Source of the DNA: Pseudomaricurvus sp965656525
Lineage (GTDB): Bacteria; Pseudomonadota; Gammaproteobacteria; Pseudomonadales; Cellvibrionaceae
NCBI GenBank assembly: GCA_965656525.1
Contig: CBFHKY010000003.1
Location: 62,001-126,000 of the forward strand
Direction: 5' to 3'
DNA: 64,000 nucleotides
The notes beneath the pieces were generated by a model. That model was given only the letters and a program-made list of their open reading frames with translations, did no database searches and was not told where the DNA came from. The position numbers were made by a program, and so were the translations under genes. This document shows, in pieces, positions 42,901-52,195 of the stretch; within the stretch, counting starts at the first letter, position 1; the number at the start of each line of letters is the position of its first letter.

Positions 42901-45895
42901 TCAGCGCGGGGTCAACCAGCTTCAGATTTTGACCCGCTGCCACAGCGTCCACCATATCCAATAAAGCTTCGTGGGCTTGTTGCAATACCACAAAATCTTC
43001 TGTCGACAGTAGAGCCAATGAACCTTGANNNNNNNNNNNNNNNNNNNNNNNNNNNNNNNNNNNNNNNNNNNNNNNNNNNNNNNNNNNNNNNNNNNNNNNN
43101 NNNNNNNNNNNNNNNNNNNNNNNNNNNNNNNNNNNNNNNNNNNNNNNNNAGCTCGGCTGCTGCTGCCATTGTTGGATGATTTCATCGGCATCCAACAGTA
43201 GATCCATCTCTTCTGCCATAAAGATGGACAGTAATTCTGGGTCAACCGTTTTGGTTTCGTTTTCTTCTTGCTGCCGAATCAACGGGCCTACAAACAAATC
43301 TCTTAACTCGGCAACGCGCGCTAAGAACTGCGGCAGCTTTGGAATCACGACCTCAGCCACACCATCTTTGATCTGCTCTAAGGCCCCTTCGATATACACC
43401 ACACCATCTTGAACCAGCTGCAGGACATCTTCATCAATGTTTACTTGATAGGTGCGCAGTTCTTTGCAAAAGCTTTCCAGTGGTGTTGCCAGTGCAGCAA
43501 TGGGATGTACATCCGCCATATGTGCACTGCCCTTGAGAGTGTGCAAAGCGCGCTGCATCGCCTCGCTGGGTGGCGTAAACAATGGTGCAGCCGTTTCCAT
43601 CTCATGGATAAAGCCTTGAACCACCTGCAGATGTGTCAGTGCCTCACCACCGAAAATCTCCCACAGAACCGCATTGCTGTCATCAATATCATCGTCTTCA
43701 ACATTTTGCTCTTCGTCAAAGCCGTTTTGATTAAGCGCTATTTCAGAATCCAAGAGCCCGTCTGGCATTTCTCCGCGGCTTATGGCTTCACCCCATTCGC
43801 GCAACTGCAGTGCAGCCTCTGGGTTCGGGTTGGGCGCACAGTGCTCGAAATGCATGGATAAATTCAGGCAGTACTGCACGCACACGACCGATTAAGGCAG
43901 CCTGTATGGCATGCGGTTTGATGGTGCCATCGATGATACGGTTGAGCATATTTTCAATGCTCCACGCCAGTTCACCAATGTCATTAGCACCGACCATACG
44001 ACCACTGCCCTTCAGAGTGTGGAAGGCACGACGAAACTCTGTCAGGGCATTGTTATTGTCAAAATCAGAGGCCCACTGCGGGAAAAACTCATCAATAGCT
44101 TCTAGCACTTCGTGAGCTTCTTCCACGAAGATCTCTAAAATCTCTTCGTCGATATCATCATCACGCTCAATAGCGGCTGGCGACTCATTCAGTACAGGCT
44201 GACTAGGTGACGGCTCTTCATTAACGTCAACGCCAGTAAGACCCGCATGGTCTGCAGTCTCTGAAAGGTTATCAAGCGTTTCGGCGTCAGTGGTTTGTTC
44301 AACGGCTAATGCCTGAAGGGGGTCAAGCTCTGGCGATGAATCAGTATCTTGCTGCTCACTTTGATCAGCAACCGTCAACGTATTTTGTGTCTCTGCGGCT
44401 TCAACTTCGGCTCTTGGCAGGGGGTCTGAAACCCTATAACCCAATGACGCAACGCTGTCTTCTGCCAGTGAAAGGAGTGTTTCGTCACCGTCATCTCGGT
44501 TACTGCTCAGGCGCTCTAGGAAGTACTCTACACTGGCGATGGCATCGGCTAGGGTATCAAGTGCACTCCACTGTGGTATCGCCCCTTTGGTCAGTAGCTC
44601 TTCTTCTAAGTATTGACCACAGGACTGTAAAATAGCCGCAGGCCTAGGCAGCGGAATCATCAANNNNNNNNNNNNNNNNNNNNNNNNNNNNNNNNNNNNN
44701 NNNNNNNNNNNNNNNNNNNNNNNNNNNNNNNNNNNNNNNNNNNNNNNNNNNNNNNNNNNNNNGCCTGCTGTAAGGCTTCAGCTTGCTTAAGAGCAATGCC
44801 TCTGACATCTTCTATACCAACAAGCGCGAGGGTATCGGCAATCCGCTTGAAGATCGGCAACACGTCGTGAACGGCGGCTTCGCGCTCTTCTTGATTTTCG
44901 ATGGACAACACTTTTTTAACGCCCGAGAGCTCGTTGTTCAGAGCACCTAAAACCGTCCGCATGGTTTCGGGGTCTGGCCCTGCCAAAAACTCATCATCGG
45001 TGTCTGTGGCTTCATCAACCAGTTTGTAAGTGGCTTTTAGGCGGTCAATGCGTGGCGATTGTTGCCCACTGTTCACCACATAATGCAGTAAATCACGAAG
45101 CAACTCTTCGCGAGTAGGGCTTTTCAGAGCAGGTTGGGTTTTCTCAATCAAAAGCCGAATTTCTTTATCCAGCTGACGCACCAATGTTTTCAGTACGTCG
45201 GTCACCGGAACCTGACTGGCCTGCACATTCTCCACCATCGCCAAGGCAATATCCCAAGTGGCTTGGCGAGGACTACCTGCCGTTAATGAGAATAGGCGAG
45301 TAAAAGCTTTTTCGAGATACGCGAGATTTTCTTCTGGATTAGCACCCTTAATAAACCCTGCAGCAGCGTACTGAAACATCTGGCGCAGCTTTTTCATCAC
45401 CGCTGAATATTGAGCGGGATCTTTTTGGAGGGAACTGGGATTGCCAACCGCTTGATGGCTTGCTGATAGATCGGGACTAAACGGCAGTTCATCAACCACC
45501 AAGGACTGACCTTGCGCAGCGCGTAAATCATTGATCAGTGACTGCAAATGCGATGGACTTTCTTGTCGCTGGTTTTTGACTTGCTCAAGATAAATCGGCA
45601 ACTGCAAAATCGCGCGCATCAGTACTTCTTGCGCACCGCGTTCATTACTGAACTCACCGCCTATCATGCCGTGAGCCAGCGCTTCCATCTCTTCCGCTAA
45701 GGCTGCGGCACCAGCAAACTCGAGCATTTTCAGGCTGCCATGAACCTGATGAATGTGCGTCAAACAAAAACGCAGACGAGTAGAGTCCTGAGGATTCCCC
45801 ACGTAGGCTTCAAGTGATTGGCGGGCAAGTTTGAGTGTTTCATCAATCTCCCCAATCACCCAATCCAGCGCTGCAAAATTCCGGTTCTCTACCAT
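39935..45895 (-). CDS. chpA: ChpA, hybrid CheA-type kinase with several Hpt domains (broken by gaps and a frameshift)
   Basis: ChpA is the histidine kinase of the pilus chemosensory system. About 1,980 residues are implied. An N-terminal FimL/Hpt-like part starts at the ATG at 45895. Further Hpt motifs are AFHTLKGSGRMVG, ALHTLKGSAHMAD and ALHTLKGGARLSG. A P3-kinase core follows (HMLRNAVDHGLESPAERIAAG, LRLADDGRGINLEK, RGVGMDVVSSEI), then a CheW-like domain, then a receiver (VMVVDDSVTVRKV, DVMLLDIEMPRMDG, TSRTG, GKPY). The frame changes near 43847-43850; removing one C gives FIHAFEHCAPNPNPEAA. Three N runs lie inside. Frame breaks and gaps are probably assembly faults. Confidence 0.85.
40751..40772. 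other. short assembly gap (22 N) inside the ChpA kinase core
   Basis: The gap covers about eight residues between RWGE and PFTVSVNRAL, where family members carry a short G-T-x-F-T-type strand. The reading frame is preserved on both sides. Confidence 0.95.
43029..43149. other. assembly gap (121 N) in chpA
   Basis: About 40 codons between two Hpt regions are missing. Both flanks read in the same frame as ChpA. Confidence 0.95.
44664..44762. other. assembly gap (99 N) in chpA
   Basis: The frames on the two sides do not match for a 99-base gap: reading on from the N-terminal part would meet TGA at once. The true gap length is therefore unlikely to be 99, or a base is missing. Confidence 0.9.
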
Positions 45896-45949
45896 GAGGA
45901 GGTGTCCCCTTACTTATTCTTAAGCCCATGCATTAAACGCACAGCTTGG

Positions 45950-46804
45950 TTATGCGTGCACGTAAGCCTGTGTTCGATCATCACTCAGGCGACGCATTTC
46001 AGGGTGAATCCAATCGACTACTTCACCCATTCCTATAACCAACATACCACCGGGTTTCAAACGACTCGCCAGCTCATTGAGAATTTCTCGACGACGCCAG
46101 CGGCGAAAATACACCAGCAGGTTTTGGCAGAAAATGACGTCCATTTTAACCAGTGGCATTTCTGTCAGTTTCATCACGTTTCCAGCAGAAAAGCACACTC
46201 TGTCTTGCAACTTTTCCGCCACTTGAAAACGGTTCGGCTGATCATTCAACACGGTAAAATAACGCGCTTTTTCCGCCTCACTGACAGGCTCTAATTTGCG
46301 TACCGAATAAGAACCACGCCTGGCGTGCTGCAATGCCGGCTGACTAATGTCGGTTGCGGTAATGCCGTAATATGGCTCTAAACCAGCCAGCTCAAAACAG
46401 TCATTAATGACCATGGCCAATGAGTAAGGCTCTTCTCCTGTGGCGCAACCTAAACTCCACACCTCAAAGCTTTCCGTAAGCCTGCGGTTATTGATTCGGT
46501 CTTGAACCAGACGCCTTACCAGCTCGATAGAGTCGCGGTGACGAAAAAAACTGGTTTCTTTAACAACCAAACGATCAACTAAGACCAACCACTCGATAGC
46601 ACCACCGGGGCCTTTTGACACCTGGTTGTAGTATTGGGCGTAATGTTTAACACCCAGTTCACGCATGCGAGCTGACAATTGAATTTGAAGAAAACCGCGC
46701 TGGTGTGGCGACAGTTGTATGCCTGTCCGCGCCTCCAGCAATCGGTTCCACTGTTCAAATTGCAGATCCGATAGATCTGGGGCTTTTTGTAGCGACCACG
46801 CCAT
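45950..46804 (-). CDS. pilK: PilK, CheR-type methyltransferase
   Basis: PilK methylates the receptor PilJ with SAM. The 284-aa protein has the CheR N-terminal helix bundle (RTGIQLSPHQRGFLQIQLSARM), then the catalytic domain: ETSFFRH, WSLGCATGEEPYSLAM (SAM site), ITATDIS and DVIFCQNLLVYF, and ends near GGMLVIGMGEVV. It lies between pilJ and chpA on the minus strand. Confidence 0.92.
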   Translation of the reverse strand: MAWSLQKAPDLSDLQFEQWNRLLEARTGIQLSPHQRGFLQIQLSARMRELGVKHYAQYYNQVSKGPGGAIEWLVLVDRLVVKETSFFRHRDSIELVRRLVQDRINNRRLTESFEVWSLGCATGEEPYSLAMVINDCFELAGLEPYYGITATDISQPALQHARRGSYSVRKLEPVSEAEKARYFTVLNDQPNRFQVAEKLQDRVCFSAGNVMKLTEMPLVKMDVIFCQNLLVYFRRWRRREILNELASRLKPGGMLVIGMGEVVDWIHPEMRRLSDDRTQAYVHA

Positions 46805-46827
46805 ACCTCAACCGCTCAAAACCATCG

Positions 46828-49047
46828 TTAGACTGCTGACCGGGAATTTTCTTCTTCCCTTTCTTTATCCAGCAGGTCAAAGCGATCTTCATTCTCAACC
46901 GCTTCACTTAACTCAATATCCAAATCCAGATCATCGTCCGTGTAGGCTGCTGTCATATCGCTATCATCTGTCGATTTATTAGCGTCTGACTCGGGCTGTT
47001 TCAGGAATGCCGCAGGCTCATCATTGCTGGCCTCTTCTGGCAATGTGAAACCGGCTACTGATTCACGCAGATCCAAGGCCATATCAGCCAGACGTCCAAT
47101 AGATTCAGCCGTTGCACCGGTACCGGCAGACGTTTGAGAGGTAATTTCCTGAATCACGTTCATCGTGTTGGAAATGTGGCCCGCCGAAGAAGCCTGCTGG
47201 CGTGCCGCGTTGGAAATGTTCTGAATCAGTTCTGCCAAACTCGCCGATACGCCCTCAATTTCTTCCAGTGCCACACCCGCATCCTGTGCCAAGCGAGCAC
47301 CACGAACCACCTCTGCGGTGGTTTGTTCCATCGAGATTACGGCCTCGTTGGTATCGTTCTGAATCGTTTTAACCAGCGCTTCAATCTGTTTGGTTGCCGC
47401 CGCTGAACGTTCTGCAAGACGCTGTACTTCATCCGCTACCACCGCAAAGCCTCGACCAGCATCACCGGCCATCGATGCCTGAATGGCAGCGTTAAGTGCC
47501 AAGATGTTGGTCTGATCCGCAATGTCGTTAATCAACGATACGATGTCACCAATTTCCTGTGACGACTCACCCAGGCGCTTAATCCGCTTAGACGTGTCTT
47601 GAATCTGTTCACGAATAGTATCCATGCCGTGGATGGTGTTCTGTACGACTTTCGCACCATTACCGGCAATCGATACGGAGCGTTCCGCAACCGCCGCTGA
47701 TTCGGCGGCGTTGGCGGATACTTGGTCAATCGTAACGGCCATTTCATTCACCGCCGCCGATGCCCCAGCAATCTCTTGCGCCTGATGCTCAGAAGCCTCA
47801 GCCAAGTGAAGCGCCGTCTGCTGTGTATCCTGTGCTGCGGAAGATACATCCACCGCTGTTTCGTTAATGCGCGACACCAGCACCCGCAATTGGTCGATGG
47901 TGTAGTTTACGGAGTCGGCAATTGCACCGGTAAAATCCTCTGTTACCGTGGCGGTGGTGGTCAAGTCACCATCAGCCAAGTCGGCAAGCTCATCCAGCAG
48001 CCGCAAAATAGCGGTCTGGTTACGCTCGTTGGTTTCTGCTGTGTCTTTCAAACGCTTGCTGGTGCCGCTGTAGATATGGATACCCAGCAACAGTAAGCAA
48101 ATCAGAACCACAAAACCCAGCGCCATCGAGGTAATGTTGTTGGGTTGTCGCTCCGTGCTCAGACCGGTAATGGCATCGGACAACTCACCCAGTTTTTCCA
48201 GCAAGACAGGACTGTTGTCCAATAAGCCGTTTGCCGCTTGGCGAGCTTGAAACAGCGCCGGTGACGCTTCGAATATGTCTTTTACGGATAAGCTTACAAA
48301 CTCAAAGAGCTCAGCAATATCGTTGAGCGACTCAGTGGCATCAGCGTCGGTGACTCGAGAGATACTCATCGCTGCATCCCCTTCTTTCATCCCCAGCAAA
48401 ACCTTACCAAACAAGTTGGCATCGAGGTTGAACTGATCGGCAGCCGACATGGCATTATCGCTACCACGCAACATCTTATCGACGTTTCGACCAATCCGCT
48501 CGGCCCGCCAGGACTGCATCTGGGCAACAGCCACCTGATCCGCAGGCGCATCGTTTTCCAACAGGATTTCCACGATGTAGTTATGCTCCGCCTGAAGCTC
48601 CGGCAGCGATTCGTTCAGCGTAATAGCAATATCGTTAAGAAAGATGATCGTTTCTTTATTATCAATAATGGTTTGGGCATCGGATTGAACCTTTTGCCAG
48701 ACCGAGGCATAAGCAGAGATCTCTTTCGCCAGCGCAGCACGAGTATCCGCATCACCACCGCGCAACTCGTTCCATTTTGCCTCCATGTCGGAAACAACGT
48801 TTTGCAGCTCTCTAAACGCATTTTCGTTGCCGGAGGTCGCATCCCTTGAGAGCGCTGTTACGCGGAATGACAATGCTCGCAACTCACCCGTGAGCTGCAA
48901 GTATTGCTGATCACGTTCAGCAAAGTTCTGAACCGTGATGATACTTGCCACTGAAGCAATCAAGGCTAACGCCAAGACCAAAACCAGAACCGTCATGGTC
49001 CTGTTTGCCTTCAGTGAAGCAAGTGGGTTTCTAGAATCAATTTTCAT
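46828..49047 (-). CDS. pilJ: PilJ, methyl-accepting receptor of the Pil-Chp system
   Basis: PilJ senses pilus retraction or surface contact and signals to ChpA. The 739-aa protein starts at the ATG at 49047 (GGGAG upstream). It has a membrane helix near residues 18-38, a periplasmic domain of two similar parts, a second helix near 305-328 (MALGFVVLICLLLLGIHIY), a HAMP-like segment and a signalling hairpin with INDIADQTNILALNAAIQASMAGDAGRGFAVVADEVQRLAERS. The tail is acidic. It lies in the pilGHIJK-chpABC series. Confidence 0.93.
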   Translation of the reverse strand: MKIDSRNPLASLKANRTMTVLVLVLALALIASVASIITVQNFAERDQQYLQLTGELRALSFRVTALSRDATSGNENAFRELQNVVSDMEAKWNELRGGDADTRAALAKEISAYASVWQKVQSDAQTIIDNKETIIFLNDIAITLNESLPELQAEHNYIVEILLENDAPADQVAVAQMQSWRAERIGRNVDKMLRGSDNAMSAADQFNLDANLFGKVLLGMKEGDAAMSISRVTDADATESLNDIAELFEFVSLSVKDIFEASPALFQARQAANGLLDNSPVLLEKLGELSDAITGLSTERQPNNITSMALGFVVLICLLLLGIHIYSGTSKRLKDTAETNERNQTAILRLLDELADLADGDLTTTATVTEDFTGAIADSVNYTIDQLRVLVSRINETAVDVSSAAQDTQQTALHLAEASEHQAQEIAGASAAVNEMAVTIDQVSANAAESAAVAERSVSIAGNGAKVVQNTIHGMDTIREQIQDTSKRIKRLGESSQEIGDIVSLINDIADQTNILALNAAIQASMAGDAGRGFAVVADEVQRLAERSAAATKQIEALVKTIQNDTNEAVISMEQTTAEVVRGARLAQDAGVALEEIEGVSASLAELIQNISNAARQQASSAGHISNTMNVIQEITSQTSAGTGATAESIGRLADMALDLRESVAGFTLPEEASNDEPAAFLKQPESDANKSTDDSDMTAAYTDDDLDLDIELSEAVENEDRFDLLDKEREEENSRSAV

Positions 49048-49356
49048 GCTACGCGCTCCCGACCGACGTTGCCTGTAATACTCGCTAACAATCAATAGAC
49101 GTTTAGATCAACTCTTTAAAAGCAATCTAAACGCTTGAAGAACCATTCAGCTGATGGATGACTGATTTTCCCGTTAAACGGGCCCCCTACTTTTGCATGG
49201 TTTAATGCAAAAGCATTGTTGAGATGAATAATCACCCCAACGAACACTGCAACATCTCACTTATTACTACAGCGCATGGCTTAATGCGCTGCCTCAACCA
49301 GCGGTTTACTTTGCGCTTGCGAGAATGCCTTTAACTGCCGATACTTTTCTTTTTAG
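49048..49356. other. pilI-pilJ spacer with three hairpins
   Basis: This 309-base stretch separates pilI from pilJ although both are on one strand. It holds CCCGTT/AACGGG (49170-49182), CTTTTGCAT/ATGCAAAAG (49190-49213) and CAGCGCAT/ATGCGCTG (49270-49291). The last two share loop patterns GGTTTA and GGCTTA. No T-run makes any of them a clear terminator. The spacing may allow pilJ its own promoter. Confidence 0.45.
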
Positions 49357-49926
49357 CTAGGCTTGTGCCGCTTGCATAAACTCAGCATCAAACACCAGCT
49401 TATCCGGACTGAATACCGCCCAACCACTACCATCAACTTGATAACAACCCTGACAGAATTGTGCTGCTGTCGAATCACCTAACTCAGCATCGTCTTGGAA
49501 AGTGTCCACTGGAAAATGCTGCATACCATAGACACGGTCTACTAACAGCCCCGTATACAAATCGTCACGTTCTAAAATCAAAATACGCTGCTGTTTGCGG
49601 CCCGTTTGGATTTTGTCACCCAAAAACTCAGCTAAATCACAAATCGGCAGCAAGCGACCACGGACGTTAGCCACACCACGAACCCAAGGTTTTACTCCGG
49701 GCAGTCGAGTGTAGTGAGGCACTTCGAGCATTTCACTCACCTCTCCCATCGGTGCCACAAATAAACGACCTAGCATTTCGAAGCCAATACCGCTCCAGTA
49801 AGGCACGATATCCAGCTGCGCAGGCAAGCCCTTGGCAAAGCGCCGGCTTTGATCGGCAACTGCCGCCAACGTTTGAAAGGCCTCTCTAGCCTGCTTTTGC
49901 TCTTCTGATTCTGTCTCGTCTGTCAT
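49357..49926 (-). CDS. pilI: PilI, CheW-type adaptor
   Basis: PilI couples PilJ to ChpA. The 189-aa protein has an acidic N-terminal stretch, then the CheW fold with LFVAPMGEVSEMLEVP, LPGVKPWVRGVANVRGRLLPICDLAEFLG and LILERDDLYTGLLVDRVYGMQHF. It starts 16 bases after pilH. Confidence 0.92.
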   Translation of the reverse strand: MTDETESEEQKQAREAFQTLAAVADQSRRFAKGLPAQLDIVPYWSGIGFEMLGRLFVAPMGEVSEMLEVPHYTRLPGVKPWVRGVANVRGRLLPICDLAEFLGDKIQTGRKQQRILILERDDLYTGLLVDRVYGMQHFPVDTFQDDAELGDSTAAQFCQGCYQVDGSGWAVFSPDKLVFDAEFMQAAQA

Positions 49927-49942
49927 GCGTCAGATATCCGGC

Positions 49943-50305
49943 CTATGCCAGGACCTCACTCATGATGCTCAATAGGTTTTTTTCTTCAATCGGTTTGGTC
50001 AAATACGCTTTTGCGCCTTGACGCAGCCCCCAAACCCGATCCGTTTCTTGATCTTTAGTGGTGACGATAATGACTGGAATGTGTGCGGTCTCAGCGGCTT
50101 TGCTCAATTGTCGTGTCGCCTGAAAGCCATTAAGACCCGGCATCACAATGTCCATTAAGATTAAATCCGGACGTTCTTTTTTAGCTACTGCCACGCCTGC
50201 CTCACCGGCTTCAGCGGTTAACACCGAGTGGCCGTTTTTCTCAAGGATGCTGGTTAGCTTATAAGTTTCCGTAGGAGAGTCATCAACGATTAGTACTCTG
50301 GCCAT
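49943..50305 (-). CDS. pilH: PilH, single-domain response regulator
   Basis: This 120-aa CheY-like protein has VLIVDDSPTE (acidic pair), LILMDIVMPGLNG (phospho-acceptor Asp about residue 52), VIIVTTKDQ (Thr) and AYLTKP (Lys). In Pseudomonas, PilH opposes PilG and favours pilus retraction. Confidence 0.93.
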   Translation of the reverse strand: MARVLIVDDSPTETYKLTSILEKNGHSVLTAEAGEAGVAVAKKERPDLILMDIVMPGLNGFQATRQLSKAAETAHIPVIIVTTKDQETDRVWGLRQGAKAYLTKPIEEKNLLSIMSEVLA

Positions 50306-50366
50306 GGTTACCCCTAGACAATATCAAGTTTATAGTTTTTTATTTTCTGAATGCAGAAAACCCAGC

Positions 50367-50394
50367 GCATGCTTATATATGCATGCTTATATAT
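50367..50394. repeat. tandem 14-base repeat between pilG and pilH
   Basis: GCATGCTTATATAT occurs twice in a row (50367-50380 and 50381-50394), directly after the pilG stop. Each unit contains the palindrome GCATGC. Confidence 0.6.
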
Positions 50395-50789
50395 CAAGAT
50401 ACACTTAATGATTTAACGTGCGTTTCGATCGCCCCTAGCAACTCACTTTTACTGAATGGCTTAGTAAGGTATTCGTCTGACCCTACAATGCGACCTTTTG
50501 CCTTGTCGAATAGCCCGTCTTTGCTCGACAACATAATGACGGGCGTGGACTTGAATTCGCTGTTGTTTTTAATCAGGGCACACGTTTGGTAGCCATCGAG
50601 CCTTGGCATCATGATGTCTACAAAAATAATATCTGGCCGAGTGTCGGCGATCTTCGCAAGTGCGTCGAACCCATCTGTCGCGGTAACTACCGTACAACCG
50701 ACCTTTTTTAAAAGAGTTTCTGCTGTTCGACGAATGGTTTTACTGTCGTCAATGACCATTACCTTCAGGCTTGCGAGATTCACGTCCAT
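50394..50789 (-). CDS. pilG: PilG, single-domain response regulator
   Basis: This 131-aa CheY-like protein has VMVIDDSKTIRRTAETLLKKVGC, DIIFVDIMMPRLDGYQ (Asp), VIMLSSKDG (Ser) and EYLTKPFSK (Lys). PilG is the first gene of the pil-chp series and promotes pilus extension in Pseudomonas. It is divergent from gshB. Confidence 0.94.
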   Translation of the reverse strand: MDVNLASLKVMVIDDSKTIRRTAETLLKKVGCTVVTATDGFDALAKIADTRPDIIFVDIMMPRLDGYQTCALIKNNSEFKSTPVIMLSSKDGLFDKAKGRIVGSDEYLTKPFSKSELLGAIETHVKSLSVS

Positions 50790-51189
50790 ACAATCTGACC
50801 TTCTTTCATTATTGCTTTATAAACCGCCGCTTCGTAGAGCTTTACTTCGGCACAGATCAAGCGCATCGCCCCACATCACCACCCCCAAGTGACAATGATT
50901 TGAGCAAAGAATCCAACAGTAACCGACTGGCTCAAGTGTCTTATGGATGGACTCATGCGTTAAACAGAGTGCCTGCATTACAACGCGCAAGCAACTTTTT
51001 AACACACTCGCCAGCTTTAATCCATAAGCTCCTGAAAACGATAGAAATAAGTCACAATCATAGCGGTTCTCTATGTTTCACTTATCAGTCGCACAGAATA
51101 GAGAGCCGGTAAGGTTCGCAGCAGTTGCGTTATCTCTGGTTTGGTCTTACCTTACACCGCTTACTGCATTCTGGGAGCAGGCAATAGCC
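50790..51189. other. divergent intergenic region, pilG/gshB
   Basis: This 400-base region must hold the promoters of the pil-chp operon and of gshB. I see no strong dyad, operator or RNA fold in it. An open frame from 51073 runs through part of it into gshB but does not resemble the GshB N-terminus. Confidence 0.5.
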
Positions 51190-52140
51190 ATGACGATTAA
51201 ACTCGGGGTTGTTATGGACCCTATCAGCAACATCTCATACAACAAAGACACCACTCTGGCTTTGCTATTAGCAGCAAAAGAGCGAGGTTGGGAGCTGTTC
51301 TATATGGAACCGTCTGACCTGTTCCTTAATCATGGCGCACCCCAAGCAGTGGTTCGCTCACTCAGTGTTTATGCGGACCCAGGTCATTGGTTCGACTTGG
51401 GTGAGCCGGTTACGATCGGATTGGAAGAGCTGTCTGTTGTGCTGATGCGCAAAGATCCACCTTTTGATACTGAGTACATTTATAGTACGTATATTTTGGA
51501 AGCTGCAGAGCGACTTGGCACCTTGATCGCTAATAAACCACAAAGTTTGCGCGACTGTAACGAGAAAATTTTTGCCACCCAATTTCCCCAATGCTGTCCA
51601 CCATTACTCGTAAGTCGCAACAGCAAACAGTTGCGCGCTTTCCACAAGCAGCATCAAGATGTCATATTCAAACCGTTAGATGGCATGGGCGGTTCCGGCA
51701 TCTTCCGCTGTAAGCCAGACGATGCCAATGTGGGTGTAATCTTAGAAATGCTCACAGACTTCGATCAACACCTGATCATGGCTCAACGTTATATTCCCGA
51801 CATTACCAACGGTGACAAGCGTATTCTTGTGATTGATGGCGAGCCCATCCCTTATGCTCTAGCTCGTATTCCAGCCGAAGGGGAAACTCGTGGTAACCTT
51901 GCCGCCGGCGGCTCAGGCGTAGCGCAACCCTTAACGGATCACGATCGCTGGATTGTCTCGCAAGTGGCTCCCACACTAAAAGAAAAAGGCTTATTGTTTG
52001 TAGGTTTGGATGTTATTGGTGAGTACCTAACGGAAATTAATGTCACTAGCCCTACCTGTGCTCGCGAAATCGACAAAGCTTTTGATACTCGCATTGGGGA
52101 TAAGCTAATGAGCGCCATTGAAAAACGCCTAGCGCAATGA
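51190..52140 (+). CDS. gshB: glutathione synthetase GshB
   Basis: GshB joins gamma-glutamylcysteine and glycine using ATP. From the ATG at 51190 the protein is 316 aa, the normal length. It has LGVVMDPISNISYNKDTTLALL, VLMRKDPPFDTEYIYSTYIL, the ATP-grasp VIFKPLDGMGGSGIF, and GLDVIGEYLTEINVTSPTC. It leads the gshB-tonB3-yqgE-yqgF series known from Pseudomonas. Confidence 0.96.
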   Translation: MTIKLGVVMDPISNISYNKDTTLALLLAAKERGWELFYMEPSDLFLNHGAPQAVVRSLSVYADPGHWFDLGEPVTIGLEELSVVLMRKDPPFDTEYIYSTYILEAAERLGTLIANKPQSLRDCNEKIFATQFPQCCPPLLVSRNSKQLRAFHKQHQDVIFKPLDGMGGSGIFRCKPDDANVGVILEMLTDFDQHLIMAQRYIPDITNGDKRILVIDGEPIPYALARIPAEGETRGNLAAGGSGVAQPLTDHDRWIVSQVAPTLKEKGLLFVGLDVIGEYLTEINVTSPTCAREIDKAFDTRIGDKLMSAIEKRLAQ

Positions 52141-52195
52141 CGCTGGCTCGGCAATAACCTACTTTTATCAGCTATAGGCTTCGACGTACCCGCAC

